DNA of 64,000 bases from Ilex aquifolium (lineage: Eukaryota > Streptophyta > Magnoliopsida > Aquifoliales > Aquifoliaceae): positions 10,196,001 to 10,260,000 of the forward strand of contig OX637402.1 of NCBI GenBank assembly GCA_951799425.1, given 5' to 3'. Both the position numbers and the translations under genes were made by a program. This document shows, piece after piece, positions 23,594 through 33,178 of this stretch. Position 1 is the stretch's first letter, and each line of letters begins with the position of its first letter. The notes below the pieces were generated by a model. It was not told the origin of the DNA and did no database searches. It worked only from the letters and a program-made list of their open reading frames with translations.

Positions 23594-24586
23594 CTAGTAC
23601 TGGCTTCCCTGGCCCGTGGTGGGGTAAGGAGGAATAAATTGGGTCTGCGGCTGTCCCACCGAAGACTGGGACTGAGATGTCCCATAACTCTGGGATACCT
23701 GCCGCTGAGGACAATCCTTCCTCACATGACCCGGTTGGTGACAATGATAGCAAGTCTTCTGACCTGCCTGGTAAGTAGTCCTGAAATTTCCCCCGCCTTG
23801 GGAGAATCGACCCTGGCCTTGGCCTTGATAGCCGCGGCTCTGCCCTTGCTGTCCCTGCGGAGTAGAAGTCCTCTGCCTCTTCCCCGCACTAGAAGAAGAG
23901 GATGGTCCCTCCTTCTTCTTGTCCTTAGTACCACCCTCGCGAATATTCCTCGCGTCATCCACCTCTCGTTCAATAGCCATAGCCGTCGTGATCATTAAAT
24001 CCAGATCTTGTAGGAGAAGACCTACAATTTTCCCCCGAATGGAAAGCTTCAAGCCTTCCTCAAACCTTCTTACCTTAGCCACAGCTGTGGCTACGTAATC
24101 ATCGGCGAAACGTGCTAGTTCCGTGAACTTCGCAACGTATTCCATCACCGTCATGGTTCCTTGTTTCAATTCCAGAAACTCCCGGGCCTTTGCATGTCGC
24201 ATGGCCGGTGGGAAATACTTACCCATGAAGAGCTCCTTGAACTCTTCCCATGTCATAGTCTCAAGGTTTTTCGAGCCCGAGACCCAATCCCACCACACTT
24301 GGGATTCTCCTTCCAGCTGGAATGCAGCTAGTGTTATCTTGCTGGCGTCGGAAGTGATTCCCATTGCCTTCAAGATCTTCGTAACTTGCCGGAACCAATG
24401 GTCAGCCACCATAGGATCCGCCCCTCCCTTAAAAACTGGAGGTTTATGTGCCTTGAACTGTTGGAGGTTACTCATACCTCCTCGGTGTGCAACCGTAGCT
24501 GCCATCATGCCCATAGTCTCATTAAAGGCCTGTTGATCGAAGGCCGGTGGTGGTTGATTAGTTCTCCCACCGCCTCGACTAGCCAT
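23594..24586 (-). CDS. gag: A gag
   Basis: 330 codons. Retrotrans_gag domain about 40-215 (HWFRQVTKIL, WWDWV, YFPPAMRHAK, KQGTMTVMEY). A basic and Gln/Gly-rich linker (222-275) leads to a CCHC knuckle (C279, C282, H287, C292) and a Ser/Gln-rich tail. The start is the first Met after the leader and is followed by RGGGRT. The stop is TAG between knuckle and protease, in frame with pol. In C gag and protease are fused without a stop, so this TAG is more likely a mutation than a programmed read-through site, though a read-through role cannot be excluded. The leader between primer site and ATG is about 340 nt. Confidence 0.88.
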   Translation of the reverse strand: MASRGGGRTNQPPPAFDQQAFNETMGMMAATVAHRGGMSNLQQFKAHKPPVFKGGADPMVADHWFRQVTKILKAMGITSDASKITLAAFQLEGESQVWWDWVSGSKNLETMTWEEFKELFMGKYFPPAMRHAKAREFLELKQGTMTVMEYVAKFTELARFADDYVATAVAKVRRFEEGLKLSIRGKIVGLLLQDLDLMITTAMAIEREVDDARNIREGGTKDKKKEGPSSSSSAGKRQRTSTPQGQQGQSRGYQGQGQGRFSQGGGNFRTTYQAGQKTCYHCHQPGHVRKDCPQRQVSQSYGTSQSQSSVGQPQTQFIPPYPTTGQGSQY

Positions 24587-24922
24587 CTATATTTGTCAGA
24601 TAGCAAACAAGTCTCACAAAGTATCCCAAAATAGGGATCAAGATTTAAAACTTTGAGAATTCTTCTCATTGTCTCACTAGCAATGCTTATGCCACCCACT
24701 AGTAGACATTTATACCATGAACCACTCCGTCCATCCCTTATTTCGAACCCAAGGTTATGTTTTCTAACCTAATGTGTTCTTTTACATATACATTCTACCA
24801 TGTATATATTTCACATGTCATGTAGCACATAACATATAGCAAACAGCAATTAACATGTATGCACATGGAATGTAATGGTCTAAACCCATGCCCATCAAGC
24901 CCTAGGTTTATCGTAAACCTAT

Positions 24923-24934
24923 GCTCTGATACCA
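24923..24934 (-). promoter_or_regulatory. A primer binding site, tRNA-iMet type
   Basis: TGGTATCAGAGC on the - strand, three bases from the 5' LTR end at 24938. Confidence 0.93.
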
Positions 24935-24937
24935 AGC

Positions 24938-27541
24938 TGTAACACCCCAAAATCCGGGGGTCCCGTTGATAACCCATCAACCCGCGGAAACATCCGTGGA
25001 TATCGCTCAACCCGACACCACATCAGGAATATCTTTAAGCCGGGATTATAACCCATAATGAAAATTCGGTTTAACATTCATTTGATTCAATTAAAGTCCC
25101 ATACACCGTGGTTTGTACCCCATTAGGGTCCACTTTGATCATTTAAAGGAAGGAAATTCAAAGCCCAAAGATTTGGCAAAACATTTAAAAATTTCAGATT
25201 TTTGGAATGGCTACCGGTAGCTGTTTATCGGCTACCGGTAGCCGAAACATTCTGGAGATCAACTACCGGTTGGCTATCGGTAGCTGTTTCCTACTAGAAA
25301 TCAACTACCGGTCGGCTACCGGTAGCTGTTTACTACTGGAAATCAACTACCGGTAGCTAAAGGCAGGTTTTGCCCACTTCCTTAGTTTTTCATTTCCAAC
25401 CCTTTTTAAACTCTTCCAAACTCATACCAAACATGTATAATGAAAACTCCCACATTATACATAGTCCATCCAAGTCATATTACATACAACTTCATACATT
25501 CATAATTCAAAATATAATGTTTTACAATATTTACATGTCATAAACCATTTTAAAACAAAAGGTTTACAAAATCTTGAGGTAAGGCCACACATAGGCCCCC
25601 TTCACCCTTGATGCTCTCCATGGGAGCCAATCGCCGGTGTAAACCCGACACCTGAAATTTTTTCCCGTAAAGGGTGAGCACAACGCCCAGTAGAGAAAAT
25701 CCTACAAAGGCCACTCTCCCCCTAGATGCACATGCTCATGAAATCATCACATAACCATATAACCAAGCCTTTTTTCATACTTATGCATTCTATGATGGAA
25801 TGCAACAATGCCATGCCATGAAATGCGATGGAAACTCACTCATGCAACTCATTCCGTGTCCTCACCGACTCCTACCACACAATGGAAAGCCAATGTGTTT
25901 CCCTTCCGCCATTTATGTTCACATCAAATGACATCCTCCATTTTAGGGTCTTGTAAGAGGGTGGATGTTCATGGGCTTACACCAAGGGTCTCCAACCCAC
26001 ACGGAAGTCACGAGCTTACACCGAGGGTTCCGGATACACCCACACACTTTATGGGCCGAGCCAAGGGAGTGCGTATCCCAATCATCGGGCCTTGCACCCG
26101 AGAGGTCGTCATGCCTCTTCTTGCTACCCCAACCCAATTTTCTTTCATGCAACCATACGGCCCAAAAGGATCTTCAATCCCTTTCTTCCGAGTCCCTTTG
26201 TCAATAACCAAGAGTGGTGTTTGACTAACCATACACACTCACACTCACACCCATGACATGAGCCTAATGAATGTGATGTCATGACCATGCTCAAATGCAA
26301 TGACTACCAAATGAGCAATATTTTCCACACCCATGCATATAGCTCATGAATGTAATGCCAATGGTCATGCCCAATATGTAACATGAGTGATCAACACATA
26401 TCTTCACATTCCATGGAATTTAAATCATAAGCATATAAATTCCATAAACCGTCATAAACAACATATCAATGAGCATATGTCAATACATCATTAACACATT
26501 TCAACATGTTATTCCAATGACCCCAAACAAATCATCTAAACAACCAACCAAGGCATATTATCAAACACCTTGTAGGCATTAAGCATATTATCTCATTTTA
26601 AGCAAAACAACAACTTCCAACACACAAAACATGTTTTCAATATCACCAAGTTATATAATGCATCACATATAACTTACACATATCAAAATTTAGCTAGCAA
26701 CAAGATTAAGCTCACTTCATGCTCACCTTTCCATTTTCATAACCACAAACATATATATATACATATATACACATGCATATATATAGATACCCTTAAACTA
26801 GCTACACCTAAGGTAGAATAATCCAACGTAGGAACAACCCCTACCTCTTAGGAGTGTAGAAAACCCCTAAAAACACCAAAACCACTCCAAAACTTTGAAT
26901 CTCTCAAGATCGCCTCTTTGGATCTTCGGTGAAATTCCTTGTTTTTGGTGCCCACGCGTAGCCCTTGTCGCGTAGATCACTTCTCCCTTCTAGCTCGACG
27001 AAATCCGAGCGACGGTTGTCGGAGAAATCGCAGGAGAAAGGCTTAAGAAAAACCCTTTTCTCTCTCCTCTCTTTCTCTCTCTCTTTGAACGGCTGAACAA
27101 GGCTCAAGTGGCTTAGAAAATCTGATTTTTTAGATATTTTAGCCCTATTTATAGTTTTAAATGTGTGGTCTACATCGCACCACTCGTTTATTACCTTCGG
27201 GTCCGTTTTTCGTTCTGAAACGACTCATTAAGTCCCGGATTAAGTCCAAATAAATTTTATTGGCACATTAATCCAATTATAAGGAATTTTAATATTTCTC
27301 GTTTTTTGGGACCTTTAAAAGGTCAATCGCCACGCAGTCGTCTCGATCTACGTGCAAAATCCGACTCTCTCGGAACTCAACAAAATTTCTGGTGGTCACT
27401 AGAATTCGCGTTGCGAATCCAACGACGCACTCCGTTTCCTCATCCGAGGTCTAGAACATATGTATTTTAAATACGCACAGTAGTGGCAAATGAATATTTT
27501 GCCCTTTTAAAAAAAAAATTCAAATTTTCCCGGGTTTCACA
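24938..27541 (-). repeat. A right LTR (5' LTR in element orientation)
   Basis: Near-identical partner of 17310-19938. It has one palindrome unit fewer (25205-25358) and a shorter CT-rich tract near 27058-27085. Ends CGGGTTTCACA before the target duplication gtaac. Confidence 0.95.
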
Positions 27542-27921
27542 GTAACGCCCCAAATACCACCCTGGACGGCATTACATTCAATAACCATTCATATCATGAG
27601 AGCAACTAATAAATCCATAAATAACCGGGGGTCCTTAATTTAACAAAATTTGGGCAGAGTCTCCTTTGTTCGGGGAGCTCTACCCAAAACACAACCTGTG
27701 CAATTCTACTGTAATGACCACACCGGGTCCATTTAACTATCATAAAATCAATACATCAAATTTACATGTTATCCCAAAAGAATAGGCCAAGCTAGGGTCT
27801 TTACATCCCCACAAAAGTACTATAATACACAGCGGAATTTACAAAATAAAACTAGGCTATACAATTCTCCCAAAAGATTATCCAAGTCTATAACAAAAGA
27901 AAGGGGGGGAGGGGGGTCGCT

Positions 27922-28011
27922 CTACGCGTCCACCTCGGGATCCTCGCTCTCTTCTGTCGAAGTCTCCCAATGTGTCGGCCCCTCGACTCCCAGCTCCTCG
28001 TCAAAGGCAAA
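27922..28011 (-). other. Conserved LTR micro-ORF (29 codons), B right LTR
   Basis: Opens FAFDEELGVEGP and ends DPEVDA then TAG, same length and phase as in C and I. It is preceded directly by the CTTTCAG acceptor-like site. The B left copy is split by C, showing that the micro-ORF was already present before C inserted. Confidence 0.45.
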
Positions 28012-28013
28012 AT

Positions 28014-29094
28014 CTGAAAGGTGGGGAAGTAAGGGGGGGGGGGTGAGCACAAGGCTCTATAGGAGGATCCTTCCAAACCCATTCAAGGTTTTGAAATCAA
28101 GTAAAACAGGTAGGTCACATTTCGCACATACATATAAATAAATTTCTAAAATAAAATAAGGACATTTTAAAGGAGATCTCAAGTTTGTACAATAATAAGG
28201 AATTGAAAGAGAATAAAACCACGTTTAATTGACAAACAATTTCCAACATAATCCACTCCACCATACACCATTTCCACAAGTTATCGCGGCACCCCATACT
28301 ACCCGAAACTCTTGGAGAAATAATATTTGGTACAATGAACAATAATTTCTATTTGGTACCACTCAAGTAGGTTGTCGCTTCTCATGAATCTACCCGACGA
28401 TTCTACCTCGTTCATCCATTTCCACTAACAATCACAGACCAATTTAGGAAGGGCGTGTACCGTCTCATACGGCATTGACGAGATCCTCCCAAGGTGTCTA
28501 GTATACTAACCCTTTTCCTCGATATATATGTGAACAATAGTGATCGCGATCACAACAACGATCCACTACGAGCATTAGGCAACCATCTCACCCCCACTGG
28601 GATAGACTAACCTCTAACACTCTACGACATCTCTCGAAGGTAATCCAAGTCCCTCACAACACCATACACAAGAGTGACATACCAACAATATACTCAACCT
28701 CATATACAAGCAAATTCCATGATTTTCCCCAATTTTCACAAGCAAGATACATAATAGAACAATTTAAGAAAACATACCCATTTCGCAAATCATGTTACAA
28801 GAGACAAGTTTAAAGGAAATAAGCATGAGATCATCAATACAATCATTTTACTACCCAACACAAAGTTCTAGAATTTTCGAAATCAAAATGATGTGAAGAT
28901 ATAGAGAAAAATCCATATTTCCCCAAAAAACTAGAGTTTGATGGATTTCCAACCATCATTTTGTTCAAATCATGTGAATGTTTGTAAACATACCAAGGAA
29001 CAAGGAACCCATAACAAATACATACTATTAAGAGCCAAATTCTACATGTTTAATAACCTTAACATCAATGGACAAGAATGAAAGAAAACCCTAC
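28014..29094 (-). other. Predicted LTR intron, B right LTR
   Basis: Donor CAAG|GTAGGG at 29095/29094; branch-like CTCAC near 28040-28045; acceptor CTTTCAG ending 28014. Length 1081 nt. The G-run (C-run on the - strand) lies between branch-like motif and acceptor. Confidence 0.45.
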
Positions 29095-29660
29095 CTTGGT
29101 GTTCTTGAAATCTACAGCTTGAATCTTGAATCACCCTTAAATCTTGTGTTTTTCTTCTTTGATCTTGAGTTTCTCTCTTCCTTTATTTCTCTCCTAGGGT
29201 TCTAAAGTGTTTAGTATGAGATTGGAGTGAAGAATGGGGAAAATGAGGGCTTGAGGTGGTGTTTTAAACCCAAAAATCCCGATTTTTTTACTGTTTCGGC
29301 ATACACCAGATCAGTCTTCGTAGAATGGGAATAACTCTCTCATCCGAGCTCCGATTGAGATGATTCAAGATGCTATGGAATTCTAAGAAAGAGCTCTACA
29401 ACTTTCATGTTTTGAGTTTTGAGAGATATTGACTGCATCAAGGTAGAAATCGCTCTTGAAGTTGCAGCCAGTGCACTGTTTACGTGCACTGTTCACAGCC
29501 TGTTTCATCCCCCTTTTTTTTTCCATTTCCAATCCATTCATAAGCCAACCAAATCCATCCCAAATCTCTCCAACACATATTTCTACACATATCCACATTT
29601 TACAACAAATATTTACTATATATCTATATACATATATAAAATAAAATGCAGGGTGTTACA

Positions 29661-29907
29661 GAACATCTTTAATGTGATAAAGCACCCAGGTGAGACGGAA
29701 GAAATTTGTGAGGTAGATGAAATTGATGAGATTGTAGAGGAAAAATTTAACACCTTTTCTTATTCTGACCCTCTACAAGTCTGTCTGATTAATTCTGTTA
29801 TTGATAATGGAAATCCTGATGTACAATTTTATGCTGATTTGTTAAATTCTTTGCAGGAAGTATCAGGGAATGTAAGAAATTCTACTTGGGAACTTAAGCC
29901 CGATTGA
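29661..29907 (+). pseudogene. D protease C-terminal part, after the B insertion
   Basis: Read across the target duplication, ELN joins IFNVIKHPG and continues as an acidic stretch (EEICEVDEIDEIVEEKF) to a stop at 29905. This matches the acidic region that follows protease in Athila-type polyproteins. The frame is then closed, with no RT domain downstream. Confidence 0.75.
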
Positions 29908-32150
29908 TCTATCCCATATGAACTCCTTGTATATAGTAGTTATAATTTATTTTTTTATGTTGTTTTTTTTCATTTCTTTTATATAGTTTCTTTATTTGTC
30001 TTTTATATTAGAATCTTATACTATAAATATCTCTCGCTGCAAGACCTAATTAGCAATTTTCTATTTTTATCTTATATAGTGATGATAATATTTAAATTAA
30101 GTTGGGGAGATATGAGTGTGAGTTTACTTTTTGTTTTTAGAATAGTAATTTTGATTTAAAAATTATGTTCGTCTTTGTAACTGGCAAACGTTAAAGAACC
30201 AGATAGTGAGTCAACTTTCAATAATTTTTGAGTCATTTTCTTTCTTAAAAGTTGAAAAATGGACGAAAATTTGTTTTGGTTAAGTTTAATTTTACTACGT
30301 TACTTTCCAAAAGATATACATATGTTGATCATGCAAAAAGCTAGACATGTAAGAAATTTAGAAATATTCGAAAGTCAGGCAAGACCCTTGTGTGGAAAAA
30401 GTACATTTGCTAAATGTCGAAGATCAAAGCGTCTCGGTGGGTGTGTAAGATGTGTTCGTCTAGAACATTTGAGACAATATAATCAGTGTGCGGAACCAAT
30501 TTCAGGTCAAGCGTCAGATCGTTTACGGTGGATTAGGTATGGGCAGAGTAAGGATTATCCTGAGGTGCCATCCTATTCTACCCCAATGTTAACAAGATAC
30601 GTGAGAAGTGAAGTTAACCGTGTCACTGGTGTTATTAATCCAGATAGTTCTGATCCTGACTAAATATGATCAACAAGATGTAGAATTTTGGAAATGATTA
30701 TACATAGTTGTAAATAAATGTAAATAACTATAGAATAAGTAAAGAAATCAGTAAATAATAAATAATAAAAAAAAATTAATAAAACCACCAATTTTTGACA
30801 AGAAAAAGAGTGGTCAGCAAAGTTTTATAGAATATATAAAATTGTATTTAATTTTGTAACTGTAGAATTTCAGGAAATCAGGAGCAGCAGACTGTAGTTG
30901 CAAAGTACAAAATCCAGTCATTTTGGAGGATGATCTTCTACTTCCTAAACAGACTGGAGATTCTACAAAACAATTTGTTTTCTTTCACTCATCTTTTACA
31001 TTATGCACTTTTATTTTATGCACTTAAATTATAAATTACTTTATGTTTTAATTATGATGTTTGTTTTAAACTTGTTTATGTTTAACTAATTTTTGATAAT
31101 TAATATGGACTTCATGTTAATTCCATTAGGAGGATTATTTTATATAATTTACAGTTGAATTAAGTTAATATTCCTATGTTCTGTGAAAATAACTTTAATA
31201 TGATCACGTGGGATTTTCATATTTTAGTTGTATATTATCTTAATATTTTCATTTGAACTTATTCTATTACAGCACGAATAGATTTCTTTATTCCAAAAAA
31301 CTTGTGAAATATTACACTCTTTACATATTTAGTGGAGATGTATGACCAATTGAAGAATTTGAGTCAATCCTCCTTGGAGAGATATTCTACATCTACTCAA
31401 ATAAACATCTTCGATTCTACGGTAAACTTTCTTTCAATAATCTCATTAATTTTGTCTTGATTAGCATTTGTTAGATTATATTATTAGCATTATCCTTGAA
31501 ATTCTCTTATGTGAGATTAATATAGATAAATAATTTCTGGAAAATGATCTTAGGCCATTTTTCATTATCTTTGAGCCTTGACCATTTCTTTTACAAAATT
31601 ATATCTTTAGTCAACCATGATTGAGCCTAAAAGAGTATAAATTCTTTTCATGATACCCGAAAAACACATCCGAGCCACATGAAAATATATTAAACCTACC
31701 CTGGCTACATAATTTTCTTGCACCCTCTTTTAAATTAGTATGCTACAGAAAAAAAAAAGAAAAAAAAAAAAGAAAAGGGTATTGGCTATTCAAAGAAAAG
31801 AAAAAACAGAAAGAAAATAGCCAAGAAAGTGAAAAATGGAAAGAATGAACATGCCAAATCTGAAAAGCAGGGAAGAGGTGTGCCATAATAAAAAAAGTAG
31901 CTTTTTGAAATCGCATTGACGTCGTTTCTTAAACCTTAACCCAATGACCACATTATAACCCAAAGAAAGTCCTTTTTGATTCCAGAAATTATACCTCTGT
32001 ATTAATCCTATATATCCATAAAGGGAGAATCTTAATAATATGTCTGATATAATGTTAATATCCGATCATGAGATTATGTCAAATTTCGATTCTATTCAAA
32101 TACCCGTTCTTCAGAAATGTTACATGTGATATTATTTGCTTCGTTAACAA
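29908..32150 (+). other. D post-protease spacer, AT-rich
   Basis: It contains a purine-rich AAGTTGGGGAGATATGAG at about 30098-30115, one ORF (30259-30663), and poly(A)-rich runs at 31745-31790. A segment at 31550-31650 (CTTAGGCCATTTTT..TTTGAGCCTT, then GATTGAGCCT) matches N's post-pol region on the opposite strand (63250-63360). D therefore joins gag-protease directly to the post-pol spacer. Near 32155 a triple TGCTCCA repeat marks the junction with K's gag. No LTR is seen. Confidence 0.65.
30259..30663 (+). CDS. Unidentified 134-codon ORF in D
   Basis: I do not recognise this protein. It starts MDENLFWLSLILLRYF, so its N-terminus is partly hydrophobic. The middle is basic and Cys-rich (C at about 45, 53, 62, 65 and 76, within CGKSTFAKC, GGCVRCVR, YNQC). 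The C-terminus is polar (NPDSSDPD) and ends with TAA. It is intact, whereas D's gag carries many stops; that could mean selection, chance, or a later origin. It sits where non-autonomous elements may carry extra genes. A zinc-binding role can be imagined from the CxxC spacing but is not shown. It could be non-coding. Confidence 0.35.
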   Translation: MDENLFWLSLILLRYFPKDIHMLIMQKARHVRNLEIFESQARPLCGKSTFAKCRRSKRLGGCVRCVRLEHLRQYNQCAEPISGQASDRLRWIRYGQSKDYPEVPSYSTPMLTRYVRSEVNRVTGVINPDSSDPD

Positions 32151-32154
32151 TATT

Positions 32155-32980
32155 CTATGCTCCATGCTCCATGCTCCATGCTTGTGCATTTTGTGCCAAT
32201 GTGTCAAAATAGTCTAGAGCCTCATCGGGGTCTTTGTTCAAAAACTCGCCATTGCACATCATATCAATGAATTGTCTATGGCTTGGTGTAATTCCCTCAT
32301 AGAAGAAACTAACCAATTGCCACGATTCAAAGCCATGATGTGGGATAGATTGCAATAACTCCTTGTACCTCTCCCAACATTGATAGAATTGCTCATTTGG
32401 CTTCTCCGAAAAATTTTGAATTTCTTTTTTCAAAGGGGTGGTTCTATGAACCGCAAAAAATTTGTTTAAAAACTCGGAGAGCATTTGGTTCCAAGAAGTT
32501 ACGGAGCAAGGTCTCAAGGCATACAATCATGATTTGGCTTTATCTCTAAGGGAGAAATGAAAAAATTTTAAACGAGCTATATCCTCCATAACAGGATTAG
32601 CATTGAAGGTTGCAACTACATCCTCAAATTCCCTTTTATGCAAGTAAGGGTTTTCCTTTTCAATTCCGTGAAATGTAGGAATTAGTTGCAACATCCCAGG
32701 CTTAACTTGGAAGAGGTGAGCTTGGACCGGTAAGAGAATGCATGAGGGTGTGGTGCTGCGTGTAGGTTAGAGGAACTCCCTCATTGACCTCGTCGGAGGG
32801 TCAATTTGGATAGTGTTCCCTTCATTTCTAGGAGGGGGAAACTACATTCGTGGATTGGGCACTCTAGGTTCTTACACTCCCCCACCCCTTTGCATGTTTG
32901 GGTTGGCATCCATATTCTCAAAATTGTCACTCGCATCCTCAGGTAAGTCTTGGTCAATATTCATATTGGGGTCCAAAGGT
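32155..32980 (-). pseudogene. gag: K gag, broken and truncated
   Basis: Open from 32526 to 32155 (123 codons) with QCWERYKELLQSIPHHGFE, FFYEGITP and MMCNGEFLNKDPDEALDYF, the Athila-type gag core. Upstream in the same frame across a TGA at 32528 it continues with KFFHFSLRDKAKS and LIPTFHGIEKENPYLHKREF, with more stops further upstream. Downstream it dissolves into a short SMEH repeat and then D-related sequence. D's gag (3204-4970) is clearly homologous (GEFMNKNPEE, QCWERFKDLLQ), so K and D are related but distinct families. Confidence 0.82.
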
Positions 32981-33156
32981 TGTCTAACTAGTCGATTTTG
33001 TTCGTCCCGACCCCACATGTAACAAAACTATCTAGAAATAAAAAAATGCAAACAAACAAAAGTATATACAAGGAACAACGTACCTCAGCCCGTGATGAAC
33101 ATCATGGGACTTACCTCCGTTGTCCGGAAATTACCTTCTCGATTCAACAGTTGCCT

Positions 33157-33174
33157 TCCCCGGCAACGGCGCCA
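33157..33174 (-). promoter_or_regulatory. K primer binding site, tRNA-Asp type
   Basis: On the - strand TGGCGCCGTTGCCGGGGA, identical to D's primer site, four bases from the LTR end at 33179. Confidence 0.9.
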
Positions 33175-33178
33175 AAAA

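Larger units (their letters stand above)
17310..27541 (-). mobile_element. Element A: near-intact chromovirus (probably Tekay/Del-like), - strand
   Basis: Target duplication gtaac is at 17305-17309 and 27542-27546. LTRs are 17310-19938 (2629 bp) and 24938-27541 (2604 bp), highly similar and differing by a few substitutions and small repeat-number changes. The primer site is at 24923-24934 and the polypurine tract at about 19940-19953. Gag-protease-RT-RNase H-integrase-chromodomain lie in order on the - strand from 24586 to 19992. One frame covers most of it, broken by TAG at 23594, TGA at 21803 and a frameshift near 20590-20633. This is the youngest complete-length element in the window by structure and the best guide to the full protein set of this group. 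Confidence 0.95.
5412..29660 (-). mobile_element. Element B: chromovirus-type LTR element with non-coding core, - strand, host of C and A
   Basis: The target duplication gaaca is at 5407-5411 and 29661-29665. The left LTR is 5412-5879 plus 12541-14197; the right LTR is 17304-17309 plus 27547-29660. Each is about 2.12 kb. A tRNA-iMet primer site is at 17288-17299 and a polypurine tract at 14198-14213. The 3.1 kb core (14198-17303) has no usable reading frame. Only a decayed protease patch near 16921-17100 recalls a coding ancestor. Intact ends with an empty core fit a large non-autonomous derivative (LARD-like) moved by proteins of relatives such as C, E or I. C and A inserted later, so B is older than both and younger than D. 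Confidence 0.9.
27547..29660 (-). repeat. B right LTR, main part
   Basis: Continues from TGTAAC at 17304-17309 across the A insertion. Ends GGGTGTTACA before the target duplication gaaca. It carries the micro-ORF, predicted intron signals (donor 29094, acceptor 28014) and the pre-promoter module (29300-29420). Confidence 0.9.
1150..32150 (+). mobile_element. Element D: Athila-like gag-protease element on the + strand, split by B, 3' end missing
   Basis: The 5' LTR is 1150-3084, followed by a tRNA-Asp primer site at 3091-3108, gag from 3204, and protease from about 4946. B interrupts the protease at 5411 and it resumes at 29666 in the same frame across the gaaca target duplication. After the protease C-terminus stop (29905-29907) comes non-coding AT-rich DNA with one unidentified ORF. 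No RT, RNase H or integrase is present between protease and the post-pol spacer, so this copy or its family is a gag-pro non-autonomous type. No 3' LTR beginning TGATTAACCC occurs before K's gag resumes near 32155. The right limit is therefore approximate and is a deletion junction. Confidence 0.8.

Noticed and set aside
29419..29907. 162-codon ORF starting in B's LTR and running into D's protease
   Set aside because: The first part is B LTR sequence. Only 29661-29907 is real coding remnant, belonging to D.
3091..33174. tRNA-like sequences (tRNA-Asp and tRNA-iMet 3' ends)
   Set aside because: Only 12-18 bases match, always beside an LTR, with no cloverleaf. They are primer binding sites.
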